This document shows positions 9,511 to 17,845 of a DNA stretch of 40,048 nt, piece after piece. The stretch lies in NCBI GenBank assembly GCA_964561005.1, contig CAZLNO010000021.1, positions 1 through 40,048 of the forward strand. Reading direction: 5' to 3'. The notes under the pieces were generated by a model. The model did not search any database and was not told the DNA's origin. It saw only the letters and a program-made list of their open reading frames with translations. The DNA comes from CAZLNO01 sp964561005 (lineage in GTDB: Bacteria; Pseudomonadota; Alphaproteobacteria; Kiloniellales; Rhodovibrionaceae). The translations under genes were made by a program, and so were the position numbers. The first letter of the stretch is position 1; the number at the start of each line of letters is the position of its first letter.

Positions 9511-10587
9511 ATGTATCTGGAATATTATGGACTCGCACGCCTGCCGTTTCAGATTACGCCGGATGCGCGCTTCTTTTTTGAAAGCCGCGGTCACAGACGC
9601 GCGCGAGCAACGATTGTTTACGGCTTGAGCAAGAACGAGGGCTTCGTCGTGGTCACGGGCGCCGTGGGCGCCGGCAAGACCACGCTGATCGAGTACCTGA
9701 TGTCCAGCGGGCAGCTCGACGACGCGCTGGTCGCCCGCATCAGCACGACACAGTTGGAGTCCCAGAACCTTTTGCAGCTCATTGCCTATGCGCTCGAGCT
9801 TACGGAGGTGCCCGAGACGAAGGCCGGCCTCCTGAGGAACCTGCAGGCGTTTCTGGTCAAGACCGCAAAGCGCCGCAAGCGTGTGCTGGTGATCGTGGAC
9901 GAGGTCCAGAACCTCTCGCAGGACTCCCTCGAAGAGCTGCGGATGCTGTCGAACTTCCAGGTGGGGGAGGACGCGCTGTTGCAGATGCTGCTTGTCGGCC
10001 AGCCGGAATTCCGCGAGCGCCTGGCAAGCCCGGCCTGCGAACAGATTCGACAGCGGGTGATCGCGTCCTATCACCTCACGCCGCTCGCGACGGAGGATGT
10101 CGCGACCTATGTCGCGCATCGGCTGGATGCGGCCGGCGCGCAAGGGCGCCGGCCGTTCACCGAGGCCGCCTTGCGCCGGATCGCCGAGGAGACCGCCGGC
10201 GTGCCGCGCAAGATCAACCGGTTGTGCGATCGGCTGCTGCTCTATGGCTACCTCGAGGGGACATCTCAGATCGACGCCGCCGCTGTGGACGACGTGGTCG
10301 CGGAGACGCGTCGGGAATATCTGGATGGCGCGCCCGAGGGCATGGACCTTTCGGGCCAGGGCCATGATCTCGCGCCACGCCGCTCCGCGCAGGCGACCAA
10401 CGGCAACGGCAGCGCACCGCCGGAGCCCGCGGCGGCGCCAGTGAACGGCGCGGACCCGGCCGCCTTGCAGCGCACCATCGCGGAACTGCGCGAGGAACTC
10501 GCCGCCTATAAACAGAAGGTGGCGCGGATCGTGGATCTGGTGTCCCGCGAGCACCACCGCCTGCGCGACCCCTTCGACCGAAGCTAG
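9511..10587 (+). CDS. XrtA-associated AAA ATPase (ExeA-like)
   Basis: This 358-residue protein is of the ExeA/GspA-like ATPase family found in exosortase A loci. It begins MYLEYYGLARLPFQITPD, the family signature. Walker A GAVGAGKTT lies near residue 50, Walker B VLVIVDEVQNL near 130, a sensor-type VGQPEFRERL near 168, and the C-terminal helical lid has VPRKINRLCDRLLL. A disordered Gly/Ala/Pro linker (about 285-315) leads to a C-terminal coiled-coil helix. GAGGAG 11 bases upstream supports the ATG. The 150-base gap to the kinase gene holds no recognisable gene. In many XrtA loci an outer-membrane protein gene is found nearby; here its counterpart appears at 19079-21415. The precise role is not established. 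Confidence 0.88.
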   Translation: MYLEYYGLARLPFQITPDARFFFESRGHRRARATIVYGLSKNEGFVVVTGAVGAGKTTLIEYLMSSGQLDDALVARISTTQLESQNLLQLIAYALELTEVPETKAGLLRNLQAFLVKTAKRRKRVLVIVDEVQNLSQDSLEELRMLSNFQVGEDALLQMLLVGQPEFRERLASPACEQIRQRVIASYHLTPLATEDVATYVAHRLDAAGAQGRRPFTEAALRRIAEETAGVPRKINRLCDRLLLYGYLEGTSQIDAAAVDDVVAETRREYLDGAPEGMDLSGQGHDLAPRRSAQATNGNGSAPPEPAAAPVNGADPAALQRTIAELREELAAYKQKVARIVDLVSREHHRLRDPFDRS

Positions 10588-10600
10588 GGAGATGGCCCGC

Positions 10601-11530
10601 ATGGCTCCGGCCGACCAGGCAAGTGCGCATGCCGCTTTCGCGCCGGCGACGGCCGCCCCGCGCAACGCCATGAGCGTCGACGTGGAGGAGCACTTTCAGG
10701 TCTCGGCCATGGAACCGGTGGTGGCGCGGCGGGACTGGAACCGCCATCCCTCCCGGGTGGAGGCCAACGTCGACGCCATCCTGGACCTTTTCGCGCGCAA
10801 CGGCGTGCGGGCGACCTTCTTCACCCTGGGCTGGGTCGCCCGGCGCCATCCGGAGATGGTGAGGCGCATCGTGGCGGGCGGGCACGAACTGGCGAGCCAC
10901 GGCTTCGCCCACGTGCGGGTGCACCAGCAGACGGCCGCCGCCTTTCGCGCCGATATACGGCGAACCAAGGCGGTGCTGGAGGACATCGGTGGCGTCCCGG
11001 TGCGCGGCTACCGCGCCGCCAGCTTCTCAATCGACGCGCGCACCCCCTGGGCCCACGCCATCCTGGCCGAGGAGGGTCATACCTACAGCTCCAGCGTCTA
11101 TCCGATCCGCCACGACCTCTACGGCATGCCCGAGGCGCCGCGTTTCGCCTATCGCCCGCTGCCGGACAGCGACTTCCTCGAAGTGCCGATCACCACCACC
11201 ACGCTGCTGGGCCGGCGCTTGCCATGCGGTGGCGGCGGCTACTTCCGCCTGCTGCCCTTTCCGGCCTCGCTCTGGGCCATGCGGCGGGTCGGCGCCCGTG
11301 AAGGCGCGGCCTGCGTGTTCTATTTTCATCCCTGGGAGATCGACCCGGACCAGCCGAAGGTCGCTGGCCTGTCGCCGCGCGCGCGGTTCCGCCATTACAT
11401 CCAGTTGTCGCGGACGATGCCGCGGCTGGAGCGGCTCACCCGGCGCTTGGCCTGGGACCGCATGGACCGGGTGTTTGCGCTGGCCGCCGGCGCGCGAGCG
11501 AGCGATGTGCCGCCGAGAGCCGCCGAATGA
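10601..11530 (+). CDS. XrtA-associated polysaccharide deacetylase (NodB-like, DUF3473 C-terminus)
   Basis: This predicted metal-dependent deacetylase removes acetyl groups from EPS or an intermediate. Seen features: the NodB start SVDVEEHF with the catalytic-base Asp; ATFFTLGWVARRHPEMV; the metal-binding SHGFAHVRVH; a RGYRAASFSI motif; and FYFHPWEIDPDQP near the C-terminus, typical of the DUF3473 extension in PEP-CTERM loci. No signal peptide is visible, so it probably acts in the cytoplasm. ATG 10601 sits about 9 bases after AGGGAG and fits better than ATG 10592, which nearly touches that site. The stop overlaps the next start as ATGA, suggesting translational coupling to the FemAB-like gene. 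Confidence 0.9.
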   Translation: MAPADQASAHAAFAPATAAPRNAMSVDVEEHFQVSAMEPVVARRDWNRHPSRVEANVDAILDLFARNGVRATFFTLGWVARRHPEMVRRIVAGGHELASHGFAHVRVHQQTAAAFRADIRRTKAVLEDIGGVPVRGYRAASFSIDARTPWAHAILAEEGHTYSSSVYPIRHDLYGMPEAPRFAYRPLPDSDFLEVPITTTTLLGRRLPCGGGGYFRLLPFPASLWAMRRVGAREGAACVFYFHPWEIDPDQPKVAGLSPRARFRHYIQLSRTMPRLERLTRRLAWDRMDRVFALAAGARASDVPPRAAE

Positions 11531-12570
11531 GCAATCGCCGTCGCACCGTGGTGGAGCCGCTGGAGCCGGCGCAGCGCGCCGCCTGGGACCGCTTTGTCGA
11601 GGCGCATCCCGATGGCAGCTTCTTCCATCTTTCGGGTTGGAAACCGGTTCTGGAATCGGCCTTCGGCCACCGCGTGCACCTGCTGGCCGCCTGGCACGGC
11701 GGCGATCTCGCCGGGGTGCTGCCGCTGGTGGAGCTGCGCAATCGGATCTTCGGGCGGGCGCTGGTGTCCACGGCGTTTTGCGTCTACGGGGGGCCACTGG
11801 TGCTGGACGGCGAAGCGCGCGGACGCCTGGACGAGGCGGCGATCGCGCTGGGCGAGCGGCTCGGCGTGAACCACTTGGAGTATCGCCTGCGCGCGCCGGC
11901 CCGCGAGGACTGGGTCCACCGCCGCGATCTCTACGCGACCTTCCGCAAGGCGATCTCGGCCGACCACGACGCCAACATGAAGGCGATTCCGCGCAAGCAA
12001 CGCGCCATGGTCCGCAAAGCCATCGGCCTCGGGCTGAGGAGCCGCATCGACCCCGCGGTGGACACCTTCTATCGCCTCTATGCCGAGAGCGTGCGCAACC
12101 TTGGAACCCCGGTCTTCGCCAGGCGGTACCTGCGCCTGCTGCAAAAGGAATTCGCCCGGTCCTGCGAAGTGCTGGTGGTAAGCCACGAAGGTCGGCCGGT
12201 CAGCGGCGTGATGTCGTTCTACTTCCGCGAAGAGGTCCTGCCCTACTACGGCGGCGGAATTCCGGCGGCGCGCGAACTCGCCGCCAACGATTTCATGTAC
12301 TGGGAGGTCATGCGCCGCGCGGCTGAGCGCGGTTGTCGGCTGTTCGACTTCGGCCGCAGCAAGCTCGGCACCGGGGCCTACGCCTTCAAGAAGAACTGGG
12401 GCTTCGCGCCCCAGCCGCTGTCCTACGAGTACCGTCTGATCAGGGGGCAGACCGTCCCCGACACCAATCCGTTGAATCCCAAGTACCAACACGCCATTGC
12501 CACCTGGAAGCGCCTGCCAGTTTGGCTCGCAACCTCTCTCGGGCCTATAATTGCGCGGGAACTTGGCTAA
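11527..12570 (+). CDS. XrtA-associated FemAB-like GNAT protein
   Basis: This 347-residue protein belongs to the FemAB-related family linked to exosortase A. It contains two GNAT-like halves. Conserved stretches include GSFFHLSGWKPVLESAFGH near the N-terminus and VEYR-like HLEYRLRAP. Further on are MKAIPRKQRAMVRKA and LFDFGRSKLGTGAYAFKKNWGF in the C-terminal half. FemAB enzymes use aminoacyl-tRNA to add amino acids, so adding an amino acid to a sugar or lipid-linked unit is plausible, but the substrate is unknown. It is translationally coupled to the deacetylase by ATGA overlap and followed by 96 bases before the exosortase gene. It is cytoplasmic. Confidence 0.88.
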   Translation: MSNRRRTVVEPLEPAQRAAWDRFVEAHPDGSFFHLSGWKPVLESAFGHRVHLLAAWHGGDLAGVLPLVELRNRIFGRALVSTAFCVYGGPLVLDGEARGRLDEAAIALGERLGVNHLEYRLRAPAREDWVHRRDLYATFRKAISADHDANMKAIPRKQRAMVRKAIGLGLRSRIDPAVDTFYRLYAESVRNLGTPVFARRYLRLLQKEFARSCEVLVVSHEGRPVSGVMSFYFREEVLPYYGGGIPAARELAANDFMYWEVMRRAAERGCRLFDFGRSKLGTGAYAFKKNWGFAPQPLSYEYRLIRGQTVPDTNPLNPKYQHAIATWKRLPVWLATSLGPIIARELG

Positions 12571-12666
12571 TCCACATCAGGTGCGTGCACTCCATTTATT
12601 GCGCAAAAAGATGTGGCATCGGCATGATCCGTTCCTGATACGCAAACTCTTCTTGAGGTTCATGGC

Positions 12667-14235
12667 GTGGCACAAGTGAGTGCGACCCGGCCATTGCAAG
12701 CCTGTCCGCCGGCCCTGCGCGAGGCCGGAGCGACGTGGTTGGTCTTGCTTGTCCTGCTGCTGGGCGTGTTCCACGACACCGCCTGGAGCATGGTGCGGAT
12801 CTGGCTGGCGTCGGCGACCTACGGCCACGGGATGCTGATTGTTCCGATCAGCGTCTACCTGGTTTGGCGGCGGCGCCATCGCCTGGCGACCGAGAAGCCT
12901 TCGCCGTCGCTTTGGGGTCTGGCGTTCATGCTGGGCGCGGGGACGGTCTGGCTGGTCGGCCATCTGGCGATGGTGAACCTGCTGCAACACTTCGGCTTGG
13001 TGGGGTTGATCCAGGGGTCGGTGCTGGCGGTGTTCGGCGTGTCGATCGCCAGGGTCGTGCTGTTTCCGCTGGCTTATCTCCTGCTCGCCGTGCCCTTCGG
13101 GGACTTCGCGGTGCCGCCCTTGCAGGACCTCACGGCGGTCTACACCGTGGAGCTGCTGCGGCTGACCGGCGTGCCGGTCTTCCTGGAGCACTGGCAGTTG
13201 GTGATCCCCGGCGGCGCCTTTCTGGTCGCCGAGGCCTGCGCGGGCGTGCGCTACCTTTTGGCCTGCATCGCCCTGGGCCTGTTGGTCTGCGACCTGCTGC
13301 TGCGGACGTGGTGGAAGCGGCTGCTGTACCTGGCCCTGGCCGTCGCCGTGCCCATCGTGGCCAACGTCGTGCGCGCTTACGGAATCGTCATGTTGGCCCA
13401 CCTGAGCGGCTTCGAAATCGCCGTCGGCGTCGATCACCTGGTCTATGGCGGGGTTTTCCTGTCCTTCGTGACCCTGATCCTGATCGCCCTGGCGGTCTGG
13501 ATGGCGGATCGCCGGCCGGGAGATGCCAACGCGGTTCCGGCCGCCGGCGCCACGCCGGCGGGTCCGGGCGGCGGCCGGCGGGCGAACCTGGCCATGATGC
13601 TGGCCGTGGCCGGTGCCGTGGTGGTGCTGCGCGGCTACGGCGCCTGGGCCTCGACCCCGGCGACGGCCGCGACGATGCACCTGGAGTTGCCCGACCGCAT
13701 GGCCGGCTGGGAGCAGCGGCCGCGGGCGGAGGGCGCCTGGCGCGGCGACTACCCCGGGGCCGATCTGCAGCAGGCCTGGACCTTCCGCAACGGGGTGCGG
13801 CAGGTATCGCTCTACATCGCCTACTACACCCACGAGCGGCCCGGAGCCGAGCTCATCGCCTCTCGGAACTCGCTGCTCGGGCATCCCGATGCCCAGGTGG
13901 CGCATCGCGGCATGGGGCCGGCCGATCTGGCCGAGGGTCTGCCGCCGCCGGCCGAGATCCGGACGAGCGCGCCAGGCGAGATCGGCGTGCGCGTGGTGTG
14001 GTCTTGGAACCAGGTCGGCGACACCATGACGACGCAAGGTCACATGGCGAAACTCCTCGCGCTTAAGGCGAAACTTCTCGGGTCGCCGGCGCCGGCGGCC
14101 GTCCTGGCGGTGTCGAGCCACGGCAGCGACGACGGCGAGGCGGCGAAGAGCCTGCGCGCCTTTCTGACGGCGTTGAAGCCGCGGCGTGTGCTGTTTGCCC
14201 TGCGCGAGGGCAGGAACGCTCTCGCCAGCTTTTGA
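12667..14235 (+). CDS. xrtA: Exosortase A fused to EpsI domain
   Basis: This 522-residue inner-membrane protease/transpeptidase cleaves PEP-CTERM sorting signals. The N-terminal two-thirds (about 20-280) carries roughly eight hydrophobic helices and the full catalytic set: Cys191 in AEACAGVR, Arg236 in NVVRAYG, and His257 in VDHLVYGG. The C-terminal part (about 300-522, after a Gly/Pro linker and another membrane helix) is an EpsI (DUF3485) domain with YIAYYTHERPGAELI and VVWSWNQVG, exported to the periplasm. GTG 12667 is chosen with GAGG about 9 bases upstream; an ATG at 12662 is out of frame and meets a stop after five codons. The EpsH+EpsI fusion is known for XrtA. Its presence defines the locus. 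Confidence 0.95.
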   Translation: MAQVSATRPLQACPPALREAGATWLVLLVLLLGVFHDTAWSMVRIWLASATYGHGMLIVPISVYLVWRRRHRLATEKPSPSLWGLAFMLGAGTVWLVGHLAMVNLLQHFGLVGLIQGSVLAVFGVSIARVVLFPLAYLLLAVPFGDFAVPPLQDLTAVYTVELLRLTGVPVFLEHWQLVIPGGAFLVAEACAGVRYLLACIALGLLVCDLLLRTWWKRLLYLALAVAVPIVANVVRAYGIVMLAHLSGFEIAVGVDHLVYGGVFLSFVTLILIALAVWMADRRPGDANAVPAAGATPAGPGGGRRANLAMMLAVAGAVVVLRGYGAWASTPATAATMHLELPDRMAGWEQRPRAEGAWRGDYPGADLQQAWTFRNGVRQVSLYIAYYTHERPGAELIASRNSLLGHPDAQVAHRGMGPADLAEGLPPPAEIRTSAPGEIGVRVVWSWNQVGDTMTTQGHMAKLLALKAKLLGSPAPAAVLAVSSHGSDDGEAAKSLRAFLTALKPRRVLFALREGRNALASF

Positions 14236-14262
14236 GGCAATGAGTCGAAGGACGGAGTTCAG

Positions 14263-16197
14263 ATGTGCGGCTTGGTCGGAATCTTCGATACGCGCGGTCG
14301 GCGCCCGATCACCCGTCCGCTGCTGCAGGCGATGAACGATTCGATCGCCCACCGCGGGCCCGATGATGACGGCTTTTTCCTGGACGGCGGGATCGGCCTG
14401 GGGCATCGGCGTCTGTCGATCATCGATCTGGCCGCCGGTCGCCAGCCGCTGTTCAACGAGGACGGCACGGTCTGCGTCGTCTACAACGGCGAGATATACA
14501 ATTTTGCCGAACTGGCCCAGGAGCTGCGCGACATGGGCCACATCTTCCGCACCCGCTGCGATACCGAGGTGATCGTGCACGCCTGGGAGGCGTGGGGGGC
14601 CGGCTGCGTCGAGCGCTTCCGCGGCATGTTCGCTTTCGCGCTCTACGACGCCAACCAGGAGACGGTGTTCCTTGCCCGCGACCGCCTGGGCATCAAGCCG
14701 CTGTACTATGCCGAGCTGCCGGACGGGCGCCTTTTGTTCGGCTCCGAGCTGAAGGCGCTGCTGGTTTGCCCGGATGTGTCGCGGGAGCTCGATCCCCAGG
14801 CGGTGGAGGACTACTTCGGGCTCGGCTACGTGCCCGACCCGCGGTCGATCTACAAATCGGTCCGGAAACTGCCGCCCGGCCATTTGCTGCTGGCGCGCCG
14901 CGGACAGCCGCCGGGCGCGCCGGTGGAATACTGGGACGTCACCTTCGAGCCGCGCGCTTCGGCCGATGCCGAGGCGGTCCAGGCCGAACTGCGCCAGCGC
15001 CTGACGGACGCCGTGGCCATGCGCCTGGTTTCCGAGGTCCCTTTGGGCGCCTTTCTCTCCGGCGGCGTCGATTCCAGCGCCGTCGTGGCCGCGATGGCGC
15101 GCAGCCAGGGCGATCCGGTCAACACCTGCTCCATCCGTTTCGGCGAGGCGGACTTCGACGAGTCGCGCTATGCCGCGATGGTGGCCGAGCGCTACGGCAC
15201 GCGCCACCACGTTCGCACCGTCGACCCCGACGACCTCCAGTTGCTGGCCCGCCTGCCGGGGATCTACGACGAACCCTTCGCCGACAGTTCGGCGCTGCCG
15301 ACCTACCGGGTCTGCGAGGCCGCGCGCCGGCACGTCACCGTGGCGCTGTCCGGCGACGGCGGCGACGAGGTCTTCGCCGGCTACCGCCGCCATCGCTGGC
15401 ACCACTACGAGGAGATGGTGCGCGGGCGCCTGCCGGGCGCGCTGCGCGCGCCGCTGTTCGGCGCCCTGGGCGCGGCCTACCCCAAGTTGGACTGGGCGCC
15501 CAAGCCGCTGCGCGCCAAGGCGACGCTGCAAGCCATCGCCCGGGACAGCGCGGACGGCTATTTCCACAGCGTGTCGATCCTGGGCGACGCACTCCGCGAG
15601 CGCCTTTATTCCGACGGTTTCAAGCGGGAACTCCAGGGGTACCGCGCGGTGGAGGTGATCCGCCAGCACATGGAGCGGGCGCCGACCGACCATCACCTCT
15701 CGCGCATCCAGTATGCCGACATGAAAACCTACCTGCCGGGCGACATCCTGACCAAGGTGGACCGCGCCAGCATGGCCCATGCCCTCGAGGTGCGCGTGCC
15801 GCTCCTGGACCACCCGTTCGTGGAATGGTGCGGGACCCTGGGGCCGGAGACGAAGCTGCGCGGGCGCGAGGGCAAGGCCGTGTTCAAGCGCGCCCTGGAG
15901 CCCTGGCTGCCCGACGAAGTGCTCTATCGCGAAAAGATGGGCTTCGGCGTGCCGCTGAAGGCGTGGTTCCGCGGCCCCCTGCAACAGCATGTCCGGGCGC
16001 GGCTGCAGGGGGGACGCCTGGCCGAGACGGGCTATTTCGATGTTGCGGCGATCGACGCCCTGGTCGAGCAGCACATGTCGGGGCTGCGCGACCACAGCCA
16101 GCCGCTATGGGCGCTGTTGATGTTCGCGGGCTTTCTCGAACAGGTTGACTCGCCGCCACCGGCGGTCATGTCGCGGAACGCGGAGGCAGTGGTCTAA
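14263..16197 (+). CDS. XrtA-associated amidotransferase (asparagine synthase B-like)
   Basis: This 644-residue cytoplasmic enzyme has an N-terminal class II glutaminase domain. It starts MCGLVGIFD with nucleophile Cys2 and has RRLSIIDLAAGRQP and YNGEIYN. A C-terminal PP-loop ATPase/synthase domain follows, with LSGGVDSS (about 265-271), VALSGDGGDEVFAGY and YLPGDILTKVDRASMAH. AsnB relatives in XrtA loci form a recognisable subfamily and are thought to amidate an EPS sugar or an amino-acid decoration. The FemAB-like protein and this enzyme could act on the same substituent (inference). An ordinary asparagine synthetase cannot be excluded from sequence alone. Start is fixed by Cys2. Confidence 0.92.
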   Translation: MCGLVGIFDTRGRRPITRPLLQAMNDSIAHRGPDDDGFFLDGGIGLGHRRLSIIDLAAGRQPLFNEDGTVCVVYNGEIYNFAELAQELRDMGHIFRTRCDTEVIVHAWEAWGAGCVERFRGMFAFALYDANQETVFLARDRLGIKPLYYAELPDGRLLFGSELKALLVCPDVSRELDPQAVEDYFGLGYVPDPRSIYKSVRKLPPGHLLLARRGQPPGAPVEYWDVTFEPRASADAEAVQAELRQRLTDAVAMRLVSEVPLGAFLSGGVDSSAVVAAMARSQGDPVNTCSIRFGEADFDESRYAAMVAERYGTRHHVRTVDPDDLQLLARLPGIYDEPFADSSALPTYRVCEAARRHVTVALSGDGGDEVFAGYRRHRWHHYEEMVRGRLPGALRAPLFGALGAAYPKLDWAPKPLRAKATLQAIARDSADGYFHSVSILGDALRERLYSDGFKRELQGYRAVEVIRQHMERAPTDHHLSRIQYADMKTYLPGDILTKVDRASMAHALEVRVPLLDHPFVEWCGTLGPETKLRGREGKAVFKRALEPWLPDEVLYREKMGFGVPLKAWFRGPLQQHVRARLQGGRLAETGYFDVAAIDALVEQHMSGLRDHSQPLWALLMFAGFLEQVDSPPPAVMSRNAEAVV

Positions 16198-16248
16198 TCC
16201 GAGATGTGAGGAGCGCGTGTTTTTGGTTGTGATGATGATGATCAGAAG

Positions 16249-17640
16249 GTGTGGCGCGAAGTGATGACGTCGTCCCGTTTCGCCTGGCCATTGGCCGGTT
16301 TGGCCTGTGCCGAATGTGTGCTTCTCTTCGCCGTGCTGTGCGTCAGCGCGCTCGCGAATGGATATTTCAATGGCCACGCCCCGGACGTGAGTGCGCAGGT
16401 GGCGCCGTTCGCCTTCGTTTGCCTGATCGTCCTGATGATGATGTTCTCGGTCGGACTGTACACGTGGCATATCGCGACGAGCTACGTCGATCTGGGGTTG
16501 CGGATCCTGGCCTCCTTCCTGGTCGCCTACCTGATCTATGCCGCCATGGTGTATGCCGTGGACGATCTGGCGATCGCGCCCGCCACGCTGGGCACGGCGC
16601 TGCTGGTGGCGATCCCGGCCACCTTCGGCATGCGCTTGGGCTTCCTGCGGGTGACCGACAAGGCGCATCTGAAGTCGCGGATCCTGGTTTTGGGGACCGG
16701 CGACCACGCGGCCCGCATTGCCGAGCTGGAGCGGCGCGGGCGGGCCAGCCGTTTCATGATCATGGCCTTCCTGGACGTCAAGGAGTGCGCGCCCGAGGTC
16801 GGTTTCGGCCGCGTTTGCCCGCTGCCGAACGATTTGCTGGGGTTCGCGCGGCGCCACGAGGTGGACGAGATCGTGCTGGCCCTGGAGGACCGGCGCGGCC
16901 GGCTGCCGGTGGAGCCGCTCATCGAGGCGCGGCTGAACGGCCTGCGCGTGACCGACTACCAGACCTTCAGCGAGCGCGCCCAAGGCCGGGTCGACCTCGA
17001 CGCCCTGCGGCCGAGCTGGTTCCTCTATTCGGAGGGCTTCCGCTCGGGGCGGCCGCACCGGGTCTTGAAGCGCGGCTTCGACATCGTTGTGAGTGCGGCG
17101 CTGCTGGGCTTCACGCTACCGATCCTCATGGCGACCGCCATCGCCATCAAGCTGGAGAGCCGCGGCCCGATCTTCTACAGGCAGGAGCGCGTCGGCCTGG
17201 GCGGACGGCCCTTCGTGCTGATCAAGTTCCGCTCCATGCACGAGGAAGCCGAGGAATCCGGCAGCCCGCAGTGGGCGCAAAAGCGCGATCCGCGCGTGAC
17301 CCGCGTGGGCGCCATCATTCGCAAGACTCGCATCGACGAGATTCCGCAGGCGCTCAACGTCCTGAAGGGCGACATGAGCTTCGTGGGCCCGCGCCCGGAG
17401 CGGCCCCATTTCGTGAAGATGCTGGCCAGCCAGCTCCCCTACTACCAGGAGCGCCACAGCGTGAAGCCGGGCATCACCGGCTGGGCGCAGCTCAACTACC
17501 CCTATGGCGCGTCGCTGGAGGACGCGCGGGAAAAGCTTCAGTACGATCTTTTCTATATCAAGTACTTCAGTATCGTCTTCGACCTCTCCATCGTGCTGCA
17601 GACCGTCCGCGTGGTGATGTGGTCGGAGGGCGCGCGCTAG
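16249..17640 (+). CDS. EPS priming sugar transferase (EpsB-type, polyprenyl phosphate)
   Basis: This membrane enzyme transfers the first sugar-1-phosphate to undecaprenyl phosphate, starting EPS repeat assembly. The N-terminus has about four to five transmembrane helices (residues 10-125), then a nucleotide-binding-like domain (SRILVLGTGDHAARIAELE). A C-terminal bacterial sugar transferase domain starts near 272 (LKRGFDIVVSAALLGF, then IKFRSMHEEAEE, DEIPQALNVLKGDMSFVGPRPERP, GITGWAQLNYPYG). The 463-residue length fits the EpsB-like family of exosortase A loci. GTG 16249 or ATG 16264 may be the true start; neither has a strong Shine-Dalgarno site. It closes the conserved core operon; the downstream genes are accessory. 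Confidence 0.92.
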   Translation: MWREVMTSSRFAWPLAGLACAECVLLFAVLCVSALANGYFNGHAPDVSAQVAPFAFVCLIVLMMMFSVGLYTWHIATSYVDLGLRILASFLVAYLIYAAMVYAVDDLAIAPATLGTALLVAIPATFGMRLGFLRVTDKAHLKSRILVLGTGDHAARIAELERRGRASRFMIMAFLDVKECAPEVGFGRVCPLPNDLLGFARRHEVDEIVLALEDRRGRLPVEPLIEARLNGLRVTDYQTFSERAQGRVDLDALRPSWFLYSEGFRSGRPHRVLKRGFDIVVSAALLGFTLPILMATAIAIKLESRGPIFYRQERVGLGGRPFVLIKFRSMHEEAEESGSPQWAQKRDPRVTRVGAIIRKTRIDEIPQALNVLKGDMSFVGPRPERPHFVKMLASQLPYYQERHSVKPGITGWAQLNYPYGASLEDAREKLQYDLFYIKYFSIVFDLSIVLQTVRVVMWSEGAR

Positions 17641-17677
17641 ATTCCGCCTCCCCTCCAGTGGCCGAGATGACCTGTCC

Positions 17678-17845
17678 ATGTCCCTTCGCGTTCTCCATGT
17701 TAGGCCAACTTGCCCCCTCTGCGCGGGGCGGATGCGTGGGCTCGCGGTGGCCAAGCCGGCGCACCCCGCAAGCGGCGGCGACAGCGATGCGACGATTCGG
17801 GGCCGTGGCGGACGTCACCGCGCGATGACGGTGGGCTCGGCATGA
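17678..17845 (+). CDS. Possible 55-residue ORF overlapping the next glycosyltransferase start
   Basis: The ATG at 17678 opens a 55-residue frame beginning MSLRVLHV and containing a CPLCAGRM pair. Its stop overlaps the start of the following gene as ATGA, which would allow coupling. The first eight residues look like the N-terminus of a GT-B glycosyltransferase, after which the sequence is Ala/Gly/Arg-rich and unlike any fold. It may be a remnant of a displaced glycosyltransferase, a leader peptide, or chance. Nothing else is seen in the 201-base gap. Confidence 0.25.
   Translation: MSLRVLHVRPTCPLCAGRMRGLAVAKPAHPASGGDSDATIRGRGGRHRAMTVGSA

Noticed and set aside
12577..16095. 1172-residue open frame on the minus strand
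   Set aside because: It lies antisense to the exosortase and amidotransferase genes, both with clear motifs. Its composition is His/Gln/Arg/Gly-rich with no fold, as expected for a GC-rich shadow frame.
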